Source of the DNA: Azorinus chamasolen
Taxonomy: Eukaryota > Mollusca > Bivalvia > Cardiida > Solecurtidae
Assembly: GCA_963576725.1 (NCBI GenBank)
Contig: OY755244.1
Location: 78,305,620-78,369,619, forward strand
Direction: 5' to 3'
Length of the DNA stretch: 64,000 nt
Part shown: positions 61,301 to 64,000 of the stretch, one piece after another
Layout: each line of letters begins with the position of its first letter
Numbering within the stretch: the first letter of the stretch is position 1
The notes under the pieces: model-generated
The model's database searches: none
Seen by the model: only the letters and a program-made list of their open reading frames with translations
Told to the model about the DNA's origin: nothing
Translations under genes and position numbers: made by a program

Positions 61301-62185
61301 GAAATTATATTAGGGAAAGGGTTAAGTCCACAATTTTTCTTAGCATCTTTATTCCACAGAAATCTTTTTTGCACGTTTAACAATTGCGATGAAATATGCA
61401 TATGTGAGTGAAAAAAACAGAACCTTCCAAATGGTTTTGCATGTCATATAATTATTGATGATATTGGTTGTTGGATTTTGTTCACAGTCTGGACTACATT
61501 CATCGAATTCAGAGAACTGCCATTTTGTCAGATGAGACATTGATAAAACTTCAGAAGACTTTCAACTCTGTTTACTTGTGTCAGGTGAGATAAATTGCAA
61601 GCGTCATTGCAAATGTCATACTAAAGATCCTGCAGTTCCGATTCACTAATCCTCCTAGACTTACTTAGACACTTTACCCTTTGTTCCGTTGAGATGCCTT
61701 TTGACACCTTTGCAAACAGAGTAGACCCAGATCAGACAGCTCCCATAGGAGTTGTCTGACCAGGGTCTGCTCTATTTGCTTATGAAACATCTTGGATCTG
61801 ATTCTGTACTATTTTACATAGCTGTGGATATATTTATAGAACAGTTTAACCCATTAGTTAATAAATGTTCATAATTGGTATAACACAGTTTGTAGATTAA
61901 TGTTAATGATTGGCAAAGTCTAGTCATAAATATTCATGAAGTCATGGGTAACCCCTTTTCCTGTTCAATATTCATGTGATTAATACTCATACACTTATTA
62001 TTTCTTACTGTATCAGCAGCAATGGATGCCACATGATTGTGAGACACCCATGTTTGCTTAGTTCTGTACTATACCGTATTGTTTGGTTTTTAAACTGATT
62101 GATGTGTTTTCAGGAGACTTTTTTGGCAGCTTCAACAGCAGCAGGGTCATTGCTGGAGGTGGTAGATACAGTCCTCACTGGGAAG
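37251..62185 (+). CDS. Class IIb histone deacetylase (HDAC6/HDAC10-like), 17 exons, 3' end outside window
   Basis: Zinc-dependent deacetylase assembled by eye from 17 exons with GT-AG junctions in consistent phase (544 codons, no stop). Domain 1 (residues ~1-335) has the RPPGHH pair (H129/H130), zinc ligands D167, H169 and D260, and the catalytic tyrosine in GGY (Y300), so it should be active. E267 sits seven residues after D260. This is the gatekeeper position that is Glu in HDAC10 polyamine deacetylases, Lys in HDAC6 domain 1 and Leu in HDAC6 domain 2. A linker (~336-425) leads to a second domain starting [10 protein letters not shown], cut by the window edge before its catalytic residues. 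The start [10 protein letters not shown] matches where HDAC10 proteins begin. The ATG lies one base after a splice acceptor, so an upstream 5'UTR (or coding) exon exists. HDAC10 ortholog favoured; HDAC6 ortholog possible. Confidence 0.95.
37446..37670. mobile_element. Family A MITE
   Basis: 'cagacagctctataggagca' core between 'tgtaaacagagtgg' and 'tctgctctgtttt'. Abuts a family B element at TTAA. Confidence 0.82.
37671..37901. mobile_element. Family B MITE
   Basis: TTAACCCATTACCTC to GGGAATGGATTAA; core 'gcatttgcttctataggagc'. In HDAC intron 1. Confidence 0.9.
38254..38391 (+). CDS. HDAC exon 2
   Basis: Residues 49-94, [10 protein letters not shown] to DYIYFHQ. Covers the conserved HSPEYV segment. 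Acceptor cacag before 38254, donor gtaaaa. Phase 0 on both sides. Confidence 0.95.
38417..38700. repeat. GGGGGACATT/TGTCTGTC dispersed repeat
   Basis: 'tgtccccgttgatgataata' then 'agggggacattatgt' and 'gtccgtccatccgtctgtct'. Fragments of the same kind at 39,428-39,505, 45,740-45,800 and 62,825. Confidence 0.7.
38725..38954. mobile_element. Family A MITE (A3)
   Basis: TTAAACC left end; core 'gacagctgctgcaggggctg'; right 'ggaaaagggttgaa'. Confidence 0.8.
39069..39249. mobile_element. Family D MITE
   Basis: 'cagagctacagataaaggtg' to 'cttatctggagctctg'; hairpin 'gaccactctttagaatcgtc' with a short loop. Confidence 0.88.
39511..39647. mobile_element. Family B right half
   Basis: Starts at the core 'tataggagcaaatgctctat' and runs to GGTAATGGGTTAA. 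Left half missing. Confidence 0.8.
39815..40019. mobile_element. Family B MITE inserted in a family H element
   Basis: TTAACCCTTTCCTCC to GGAATGGGTTAA. Flanks 'gcagatggtccc' and 'tgcagggcaaaagtaa' join into a family H arm if one TTAA is removed. The core is lost ('gcatttggtccacaggggtt'). Confidence 0.85.
40163..40234 (+). CDS. HDAC exon 3
   Basis: Residues 95-118, [12 protein letters not shown] to NAVLKDE. This is the helix before the active-site loop, where most family members have an AxLAAGG-like pattern. Acceptor tttcag, donor gtaagt, phase 0 on both sides. Confidence 0.95.
40405..40834. mobile_element. Family A MITE with nested SINE
   Basis: TTAACCCTTTCCTTC to GGGAAAGGGTTAA, perfect core 'gacggctcctataggagccg'. 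Interrupted by the SINE at 40,621-40,783. Confidence 0.9.
40621..40783 (+). mobile_element. Second SINE type, 5'-truncated, nested in a MITE
   Basis: Body unlike the other SINE ('gcgaatgagattagccgaaa', 'tcatcggcgctatatgacct') but with a related tail 'gtaaaaccaaactcactcac'. Perfect 13 bp duplication aatagatattgaa at 40,608-620 and 40,784-796. The host is a family A MITE. Confidence 0.88.
40991..41134. repeat. Hairpin K (144 bp)
   Basis: Near-perfect inverted arms 'agtttggaagttcagctgta' and 'tacagctgaacttccaaact', centre 'gcgagcctttgcgagc'. The arm phrase 'gttcagctgta' recalls family I ends. Confidence 0.9.
41588..41801. mobile_element. Family F MITE, complete
   Basis: TTAACTCTTTGCAAGCTAG to CGTGCAAAGAGTTAA. 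Hairpin 'agatgagacgccgcataatg' and its inverse. Confidence 0.9.
41875..42115. repeat. TGTCTGTC-type repeat with 34 bp tandem unit
   Basis: Same family as 22.5 kb. Contains about four copies of 'gtctgtctgcccgtggcatg' plus 'tgtgtccgtg'. Confidence 0.8.
42221..42345 (+). CDS. HDAC exon 4, general acid-base His pair
   Basis: Residues 119-159 plus two bases. Carries [13 protein letters not shown] with catalytic H129/H130 and the GYCYMNNVA core. Acceptor tgcag, donor gtaaga; leaves phase 2. Confidence 0.97.
42691..42866. mobile_element. Family D MITE
   Basis: 'cagtggtccagataagatgc' to 'ttatctgtagctctg'; hairpin core intact. Confidence 0.88.
43040..43318. mobile_element. Family H MITE with a nested core-less family C element
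   Basis: TA-CAGTAAATATTGTCTATAG start, asymmetric core 'gcagaaagctcctttcatcc', end 'gcaggtcctaatg'-TA. Family C derivative at 43,199-43,291. Confidence 0.72.
43199..43291. mobile_element. Core-less family C MITE (93 bp)
   Basis: TA-CAGTAAACCCATTCTATAAC to TATAGAGAGGTTTTACTG-TA with both outer arms. The whole inner palindrome (GGTGG..GCTCCTATAGGAGC..) is absent. Confidence 0.85.
43340..43408 (+). CDS. HDAC exon 5, zinc ligands D167 and H169
   Basis: Completes R160 and encodes [22 protein letters not shown], the diagnostic zinc-binding DxDxHH segment. Acceptor tttacag, donor gtaagt; enters and leaves in phase 2. Confidence 0.97.
43671..43923. mobile_element. Family A MITE (A2)
   Basis: 'aaaccctttccccgttctat' to GGAAAAGGGTTAA; core 'gacggctcctctaggagccg'. 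Confidence 0.87.
43990..44116 (+). CDS. HDAC exon 6
   Basis: Residues to 225: [21 protein letters not shown] to [14 protein letters not shown] resembles the HDAC10 version of this loop. Acceptor tttcag, donor gttaga, ends in phase 0. Confidence 0.96.
44581..44803. mobile_element. Family A MITE, right end lost
   Basis: 'gtaaccctttccttcatata', core 'gatgactcctataggaactg', right arm 'taggtattgaaatttggaac'. Confidence 0.8.
44821..44998. mobile_element. Family E foldback element
   Basis: 'gggtccatgcttataaagcg' and its inverse 'tttataagcatggaccc'. Nearly the whole 178 bp is one hairpin; the left arm has an extra 'ttgatatgtcagatttgag' unit. Confidence 0.9.
45102..45331. mobile_element. Family A MITE (A3) abutting HDAC exon 7
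   Basis: 'taatcctttccctgtttaat' to GGAAAGGGTTAA. One core arm is deleted ('gacggctcctataggatcta'). Confidence 0.83.
45357..45422 (+). CDS. HDAC exon 7
   Basis: Residues 226-247: [22 protein letters not shown]. Acceptor tttcag, donor gtactg (weaker than its neighbours). The acceptor lies 25 bp after the TTAA end of a palindromic MITE, so the intron's 3' end is squeezed between the element and the exon. Confidence 0.95.
45463..45711. mobile_element. Family A MITE (A3)
   Basis: TTAACCATTCCCTGTTTG to GGAAAGTGTTAA, core 'gacagctcctataggagcgt'. Confidence 0.87.
46225..46500. mobile_element. Family I MITE, core duplicated
   Basis: 'gctgaaagctttataggagc' followed by 'tagctcctataggagctttc' (a repeated half-core). 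Right end 'gttatccgagttgaggtatc' then 'gagttcaacta'. Confidence 0.72.
46837..47285 (+). repeat. ~24 bp minisatellite in HDAC intron 7
   Basis: About 17 copies of 'actggtatgaccctcaagat' plus 'aggt', with an alternate 'attattctggtatgaccctc' variant. Confidence 0.95.
47381..47628. mobile_element. Family A MITE
   Basis: TTAACCTATACAC left, core 'gatggctcctgtaagagctg', right 'catggagtaaagag'. Confidence 0.82.
47800..47859 (+). CDS. HDAC exon 8, third zinc ligand and gatekeeper Glu
   Basis: Residues 248-267: [21 protein letters not shown]260 is the third zinc ligand. The last codon is E267, the gatekeeper position (D+7). Acceptor tgcag, donor gtatct, phase 0 on both sides. Confidence 0.96.
47878..48107. 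mobile_element. Family B MITE, 18 bp after HDAC exon 8
   Basis: TTAACCCTATCCTCCATG to GGGAATGGGTTAA; core 'gctcctatatgagc'. Its left end (TCCATGAATAC) is family A-like. A fragment of another element starts at the shared right TTAA. Confidence 0.87.
48353..48554. mobile_element. Family B MITE
   Basis: TTAACCCATTCCCACTTAGG to GGGAATGGGTTAA; core reduced to 'gcatttgctctatttatc'. Confidence 0.87.
48751..48930. mobile_element. Family E foldback element
   Basis: 'gggtccatgcttataaagct' and inverse; the left arm carries the 'ttgattggtcagatttgag' unit twice. Confidence 0.9.
48962..49211. mobile_element. Family A MITE (A2)
   Basis: TTAACCCTTTCCCTGTTCC; core 'gatggctcctataggaaccg'; right end mutated (ggcaagacataaa). 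Confidence 0.83.
49247..49336 (+). CDS. HDAC exon 9
   Basis: Residues 268-297: [20 protein letters not shown] to ICLIQE. The acceptor is tatag (no C before AG). Donor gtaggt. Phase 0 on both sides. Confidence 0.95.
49374..49545. mobile_element. Family D MITE
   Basis: 'cagaggtgcctaagttataa' left, core 'actctttagaatcgtctctt' and inverse, right 'gacgattttagtatcagag'. Confidence 0.82.
49733..49920. mobile_element. Family H MITE
   Basis: 'caggagacagcttaatgctg' arm, core 'cagaaagctcctctaggaaa', right arm 'cctgcattaagcagccacct'. Confidence 0.75.
49966..50165. mobile_element. Family C MITE, 43 bp before HDAC exon 10
   Basis: 'aaaaaacctctctataacga' to 'gagaggttctactg'-TA; core 'gaacgctcctaggagcgttc'. 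Confidence 0.9.
50209..50315 (+). CDS. HDAC exon 10, catalytic Tyr
   Basis: [20 protein letters not shown] onward to MPDE. Y300 is the transition-state tyrosine. LLGDPCP is a class IIb signature at the end of the catalytic domain. Acceptor caag, donor gtatgt; leaves phase 2. Confidence 0.96.
50470..50734. mobile_element. Family A MITE (A3) with internal duplication
   Basis: 'caaaagcaaacagagcagac'+'cctg' occurs twice in tandem before the core 'gatggctcctataggagctg'; right end GGAATGGGTTAA. Confidence 0.83.
50800..51061. mobile_element. Family A MITE (A3)
   Basis: TTAAACGCTTCCCTC to GTAAAGGGTTAA; core lengthened 'gactcctactgatgacttct'. Confidence 0.83.
51072..51275. mobile_element. Family C MITE
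   Basis: CAGTAAAACCTCTCTATAATG to GAGAGGTTTTACTG-TA, perfect core 'gaacgctcctataggagcgt'. About 95% like the 11.5 kb copy by eye. Confidence 0.92.
51387..51452. mobile_element. Family A left-end fragment
   Basis: 'ccctttacttcatagataca' and 'gcaaacagagtagaccctg', then stops. Confidence 0.75.
51511..51826 (+). mobile_element. Full-length tRNA-derived SINE with 11 bp target duplication
   Basis: The head resembles a tRNA: A box tggctcagtgg at 51,521 and B box ggttcgatctc at 51,564. The body has 'ggtcggcccggtgtca' and 'tggtcggacgtaaaaccca', which I associate with Meta-domain type SINEs of bivalves, and the end is 'caacacactcgctc'. Perfect duplication tttcttggaaa at 51,500-510 and 51,827-837 marks the insertion. 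Lies in HDAC intron 10. Confidence 0.9.
52111..52236 (+). CDS. HDAC exon 11, end of domain 1 and linker
   Basis: [20 protein letters not shown] onward. The ESI..PYWKCLQ pattern resembles the helix that closes domain 1 of HDAC10 (ESIQ..PHWKSLQ). Acceptor cttcag, donor gtaaga; leaves phase 2. Confidence 0.93.
52281..52509. mobile_element. Family B MITE
   Basis: TTAACCTTTTACCTC to GGGAATGGGTTAA; core 'gctcctatggagc'. Shares its right TTAA with the next element. Confidence 0.9.
52506..52772. mobile_element. Family A MITE
   Basis: TTAACCCTTTAGTCAAC to GGAGTAAAGGGTTAA; core 'atgactcctgtagaagctgc'. Confidence 0.87.
52960..53350. mobile_element. Family A MITE split by family E
   Basis: A3 left part to 'cagaacagaccct', family E, then 'cagatcagacggctcctaca' and the right part. 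Only part of the A hairpin remains beside E. Confidence 0.78.
53084..53259. mobile_element. Family E foldback element nested in family A
   Basis: 'gggtccatgcttataaaact' and inverse 'agctttataagcatggac'. The right arm holds the extra 'accaatcaaaagcttgagaa' unit, mirror image of the 44.8 and 48.8 kb copies. Confidence 0.9.
53566..53758. mobile_element. Family D MITE
   Basis: 'cagagctatagataaatgtg' to 'gcatcttatctgaaccactg'; core hairpin intact. Confidence 0.87.
53764..55269. mobile_element. GTGAGC-bounded dispersed repeat, split by a family A MITE
   Basis: Starts 'agctcaccagagcacaaagt' and 'gctcagggtgagcttttgtg', ends 'tggtgagcgcttcagggcca' and 'ttctggccctcttg'. Internal direct repeats of 'catatttggcacatagc(a/t)tc' and 'atgcccctgtggt'. 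A family A MITE sits at 54,328-54,659. Ends 9 bp before exon 12. Confidence 0.72.
54328..54659. mobile_element. Family A MITE with internal duplication
   Basis: TTAACCCTTTGCCTGTTC to GAAGGGTTAA. The ~90 bp segment 'cctactg(c/a)atattcat' to 'gaacattgtagcc' occurs twice; core 'gatagctcctataggaggca'. Confidence 0.85.
55279..55431 (+). CDS. HDAC exon 12, inter-domain linker
   Basis: [20 protein letters not shown] to TYSPN, acidic and not conserved in any family I can name. The start is fixed by phase: using the alternative AG six bases later gives an immediate stop. The acceptor tatatag lies nine bases beyond a dispersed repeat. Donor gtatgc. Confidence 0.85.
55521..55786. mobile_element. Mosaic MITE: family A left, family B right
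   Basis: Left TTAACCCTTGTTTCG and a complete A hairpin (core 'gctctctgtaggagc'). At ~55,650 it switches mid-arm to 'attgtgtagtttgaaaccat', a complete B hairpin (core 'gctcctataggagc') and the B right end GGGAATGGGTTAA. One TTAA at each end only. Confidence 0.85.
56088..56141 (+). CDS. HDAC exon 13, start of domain 2
   Basis: [18 protein letters not shown], the first strand and loop of a second deacetylase domain, closest in pattern to HDAC6 domain 2. Acceptor ttcag, donor gtaagt; phase 2 on both sides. Confidence 0.93.
56189..56390. mobile_element. Family C MITE
   Basis: TA-CAGTAAAACCTCTCTATAACG to GAGAGGTTTAATG-TA; core 'gaatgctcctataggagcgt'. Starts 47 bp after exon 13. Confidence 0.91.
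56410..56637. mobile_element. Family B MITE
   Basis: TTAATCCATTCCCTTATA to GGGAATGGGTTAA; core 'gctcctatggagc'. Confidence 0.88.
56652..56832. mobile_element. Family A MITE
   Basis: Left 'agacctatccttcatacg'; core half lost ('cccctgcaggagctatttga'); right GGAGGAAAGGGTTAA, shared with the next element. Confidence 0.8.
56829..57245. mobile_element. Family A MITE with nested SINE
   Basis: TTAACTGTTTAATACC left; decayed core; SINE at 56,971-57,138; right 'cagataaaagcttaa'. Confidence 0.78.
56971..57138 (+). mobile_element. 5'-truncated copy of the same SINE
   Basis: Matches the body and tail of the 51.5 kb SINE (from 'ggttggcccggtgtca' to 'ctcactcactcac'). Target duplication ctacag on both sides. 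Inserted into a TTAA-type MITE. Confidence 0.88.
57242..57449. mobile_element. Family B MITE
   Basis: TTAACCCATTACCTC to GGAATGGGTTAA; core 'gcttgctccatgggagc..'; one arm shortened. Confidence 0.86.
57825..57915 (+). CDS. HDAC exon 14
   Basis: [20 protein letters not shown] to HCLHLQ, with ENPDRI replacing the usual (H)PERPxRL. Acceptor gccag, donor gtgaaa, ends in phase 0. Confidence 0.93.
57955..58187. mobile_element. Family A MITE (A2 reversed)
   Basis: TTAACCCTTTCCCTCATATA to GGGAAAGGGTTAA. One core arm deleted ('accctagaggagccgtctga'). Confidence 0.87.
58248..59360. mobile_element. TA-flanked pogo/Tigger-like nonautonomous element, ~1.1 kb
   Basis: Left TA-CAGTATAACGGCGTTATTTCG with 'ttattccgagg'; right, inverted, CGAAATATAGCCAATATACTG-TA with 'gataatccgaggttttt'. 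Ends alike for ~25 bp and loosely beyond. The interior has no intact transposase; short ORFs (e.g. 58,737-58,964) do not resemble one. Confidence 0.68.
59417..59644. mobile_element. Family A MITE (A2)
   Basis: 'ttgaccctttccctgttcta' to GGGAAAGGGTTAA; core 'gaaggctcctataggagccg'. A decayed A fragment continues from the shared TTAA to ~59,740. Confidence 0.87.
59744..59973. mobile_element. Family F MITE
   Basis: TTAACCCATTTGCTCCCAG to GGGAGCAAATGGGTTAA; core 'cagacgccgcattatgcggc'. Ends differ from the 41.6 kb copy while the core is the same. Confidence 0.88.
60066..60270. mobile_element. Decayed family A MITE
   Basis: 'atgcctttgcaaacagagta', 'gacagctcctgtagcaccca', then 'tgattctacagtttctgcct'. 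No TTAA ends. Confidence 0.65.
60298..60338 (+). CDS. HDAC exon 15
   Basis: [14 protein letters not shown], the standard (A/S)[10 protein letters not shown] segment of a class IIb domain. Acceptor ttttag, donor gtagag; leaves phase 2. A TA-flanked MITE (60,356) starts 17 bp downstream. Confidence 0.92.
60356..60716. mobile_element. TA-type element carrying a family D core
   Basis: Flanked by TA, with ends CAGTGCTCCCTCTCTACAACG and GTTGTAGGGAGGGAGCACTG. At its centre (60,510-60,600) is the D hairpin 'gaccactctttagaatcgtc' with slightly altered shoulders ('tgcctctatcaaaccctatg' / 'catagggtttgatggaggca'). Confidence 0.85.
60780..60905. mobile_element. Decayed hairpin remnant
   Basis: 'gtagcaaacagtttcatcca' and 'agtctgcacaatttgcct' resemble the arms of family F without the core. 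Weak. Confidence 0.4.
60930..61173. mobile_element. Family A MITE (A2 reversed)
   Basis: TTAACCCTTTACTTCATA to GGAAAAGTTTTAA; core 'gatgggtcctataggagaca'. Confidence 0.86.
61170..61325. mobile_element. Family A MITE, right half shortened
   Basis: TTAACCCTTTACTCAATAA to GGGAAAGGGTTAA; core 'gatgggtcctataggattcg'. Shares a TTAA with its left neighbour. Confidence 0.84.
61488..61584 (+). CDS. HDAC exon 16
   Basis: [20 protein letters not shown] to FNSVYLCQ, equivalent to exon 2 of domain 1. Acceptor cacag, donor gtgaga, ends in phase 0. Confidence 0.93.
61673..61955. mobile_element. Family A MITE plus a second TTAA-bounded fragment
   Basis: 'taccctttgttccgttgaga', core 'gacagctcccataggagttg' to ~61,835. 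A short piece TTAACCCATTAGTTAATAA to 'gtcatgggtaacc' follows without a palindromic core. Confidence 0.7.
62114..62185 (+). CDS. HDAC exon 17 (last in window)
   Basis: [20 protein letters not shown] to LTGK, equivalent to exon 3 of domain 1 and identical in length (72 nt), which supports internal duplication of the domain. Acceptor ttcag, donor gtaagc. The catalytic exons of domain 2 must lie beyond 64,000. Confidence 0.94.
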
Positions 62186-62270
62186 GTAAGCAGAAAACTT
62201 AGGAGTGACAGAAACTAAGGACTGGTATTTAGGAGATGGACTGAATAAATTTAATTGCAACCTAACACCT

Positions 62271-62449
62271 GAGTCCATGCTTATAAAACTTTTAGTTGAG
62301 TCTGAGTACGTTCTCAAGCTTTTGATTGGTCAGATTTGAGCCTCTGGCTCAAATCTGACCAATCAAAAGCTTGAGAACTCAAATCTGACCAATCAAAAGC
62401 TTGAGAACAAAACTCAGACTCAACTAAAAGCTTTATAAGCATGGACCCT
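62271..62449. mobile_element. Family E foldback element
   Basis: 'gagtccatgcttataaaact' and inverse; the right arm has the extra 'tgaccaatcaaaagcttgag' unit, like the 53.1 kb copy. Confidence 0.9.
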
Positions 62450-62517
62450 GATGAATGCACTCTTTATATACATGTAGTTTACTTCAGTGTCTGCTTCAGT
62501 TTCTAATTATAATTTTC

Positions 62518-62706
62518 TTAACCCTTTACTCCCTAAATATGCCTTTCTATGCCTTTGCAAACAGAGTAAACCCAGATCAGATGGCCCTTGTAGGAGTCAT
62601 CTGATCAGGGTCTGCTCTGTTTGCTTATGTGCTTTTATAACAATTAATCTAATTAATATTCCTGATGTCATTATTTCTAACATGAATATTCATGGAGTAA
62701 AGGGTC
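62518..62706. mobile_element. Family A MITE (A1)
   Basis: TTAACCCTTTACTCCC; core 'gatggcccttgtaggagtca'; right 'catggagtaaagggt'. Confidence 0.85.
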
Positions 62707-62737
62707 AGTTATCTTTTCAAAACTGCCAACAGTTTGG

Positions 62738-62824
62738 ATATTTGCTCAATGCTCTATTTATCACAATGGTTTCAAAACTACACAATTCTAAAATGTTCCT
62801 TTTCTGTAGTAAATGCTCCTTTTT
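62738..62824. mobile_element. Family B fragment
   Basis: 'tgctcaatgctctatttatc' to 'agtaaatgctcctttttg'; both ends missing. The missing right end may be the piece at 63,526-63,582 ('atttattcaaaaagtttgga'...'ggaatgggataa'). Confidence 0.75.
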
Positions 62825-63345
62825 GTGTCACCTTCCGAGAGGTGGTGTGTCCATCTGTCTGTTCGTCACACTTTCACACTAATCATTATAGAGCTTTCAA
62901 ATTTCACACATGGAACAAGCATGATGAGAGGAAGTGTCATGCACAAGGGCCACAACTCTAGCATCAATATGTTTTGAGTTATTCCCCTTTTGTCATATTT
63001 CTTTGTCCAACAATAACTTTATCTACTAGTTCAATTGATTTCAAACTTCATATATCGAACAAGCATGATAAAAGCCATAACTCTAGCATCAATATTTTTG
63101 GAGTTATTCCCCTTTTTCATATTTTCTTGTCCGGACAATAACTCTTTTATCTTCCATTCAAATGGTTTCAAACTTCATATATTGAACAAGCATGATAAGA
63201 GGAAGTGTCATACACAAGGGCCGTAATTCTAGCATCAATATTTTTGGAGTTATTCCCCTTTTTCATATTTTCTTGTCCGGGCAATAACTCTTTATCTACT
63301 AGTTCAATTGGTTTCAGACTTCATATATTGAACAAGCATGATGCT
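62825..63345 (+). repeat. ~125-150 bp tandem repeat, three units
   Basis: Units contain 'gaacaagcatgat(g/a)aga', 'gcatcaatattttt(gga)g', 'gttattccccttttt' and 'ttgtccggacaataactc'. Preceded by a TGTCTGTT-type stretch. Inside the intron after exon 17. Confidence 0.87.
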
Positions 63346-63720
63346 ACACCATAGGTGGGTGGGTCAGTTGAGGTTTTTTTTAAGCCGGTGGGGATCTCAT
63401 GTATTGCATAGCAATACAACATTAACTTGTTCACCTTTGTTCTGATTTTCGCACTCCAGCATATTAACAGTTTTTGTGTCATCTGTGAGCAGGTGACACA
63501 TGTGTTCCTCCAGACACTCTTGTTGGTGGATTTATTCAAAAAGTTTGGATATAAAAATAGTCTATGAGGGAATGGGATAATTGCAGTTTTGTTGGAAAAT
63601 AGAGCAAATAGAATTTGTGTTTTTGATTTCTGCGTTTGTTGTACTGACTGAAGTCATAGACTGCTGGCAGTGTCTAACTGATAAAGTACACATTATACAT
63701 GTATCTCTATGAGTCAATAG

Positions 63721-63939
63721 TTAACCCTTTCCCTGTTGCATGTAAGAATTATTGACTTCATGAATATTTATAATTGTTCATGTACACAGGATTTTTTATC
63801 ATTGGTATATAGAGTCAGATCTATTATAATTTCATAAGCAAATAGACCAAATCCTGATCAGATGGTTCCAACAGGAGCCGACTTGGCTGGGTCTACTCTG
63901 TTTGATGTGAAAAAGTGTTTGTATGTGGGAAAGGGTTAA
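63721..63939. mobile_element. Family A MITE (A3)
   Basis: TTAACCCTTTCCCTGTTGC to GGGAAAGGGTTAA; core 'gatggttccaacaggagccg'. Confidence 0.85.
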
Positions 63940-64000
63940 CCCATTCCCTCATTTTGACGACTCTGTAAAAGTCTATTTGTGAAACCATTGTGATAAATAG
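63936..64000. mobile_element. Family B MITE cut by the window edge
   Basis: TTAACCCATTCCCTC to 'accattgtgataaatag'; shares its left TTAA with the previous element. Confidence 0.88.

Noticed and set aside
1..64000. Rho-independent terminators or bacterial operators at the many hairpins
   Set aside because: Introns with GT-AG borders, SINEs and LINEs show eukaryotic DNA; the hairpins belong to repeated mobile families with TTAA or TA ends.

Overview
This window is eukaryotic DNA, almost certainly from a mollusc and most likely a bivalve. It is AT-rich and intron-rich, with about 60 short palindromic DNA transposons, a tRNA-derived SINE whose tail ends in a 'ctcactcactc' type motif, and repeats of the kind I associate with clam and mussel genomes (a GTGAGC-bounded repeat and TGTCTGTC-rich repeats). 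The species is inferred, not shown.

Layout. 1-15.4 kb holds no cellular gene. It contains TTAA-flanked and TA-flanked miniature transposons, a ~4.6 kb inverted-repeat unit (5.05-9.65 kb) enclosing a GC-rich decayed coding region that looks like a DIRS-type retrotransposon fragment, several long hairpins (9.7-10.2 kb), and a C-run satellite (14.2-15.35 kb) that hosts an almost pristine 435 bp TRIM (miniature LTR retrotransposon). 15.44-32.39 kb is bounded by ~390 bp inverted arms. Inside are a Ty3/gypsy retrotransposon (gag with an N-terminal helix-hairpin-helix and an in-frame TAG; a -1 frameshift signal T-TTA-AAC with a predicted pseudoknot; pol), a solitary LINE ORF1-like gene on the minus strand, long (GTA)n tracts and decayed palindromes. 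32.4-37.2 kb is again repeats, including a ~0.75 kb minisatellite.

37,251-62,185 carries the one clear host gene: 17 coding exons (1,632 nt, 544 codons, open to the right) of a class IIb histone deacetylase of the HDAC6/HDAC10 type. All splice phases agree. The first catalytic domain is complete. It has glutamate at the position that marks HDAC10-type polyamine deacetylases, but lacks the two-residue insertion of the PEACE motif. A second deacetylase domain begins at exon 13 and runs off the window. Nearly every intron is built from miniature transposons.

The strongest unexplained signal is in those miniature elements. Families with different ends (TTAA-type piggyBac-like; TA-type pogo/Tc1-like) carry the same central palindrome GCTCC-TATA-GGAGC, or share a larger D-type core. 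Some copies are mosaics of two families and one is a core-less derivative. This suggests the hairpin core is exchanged, or converges, independently of the ends that mobilise it.
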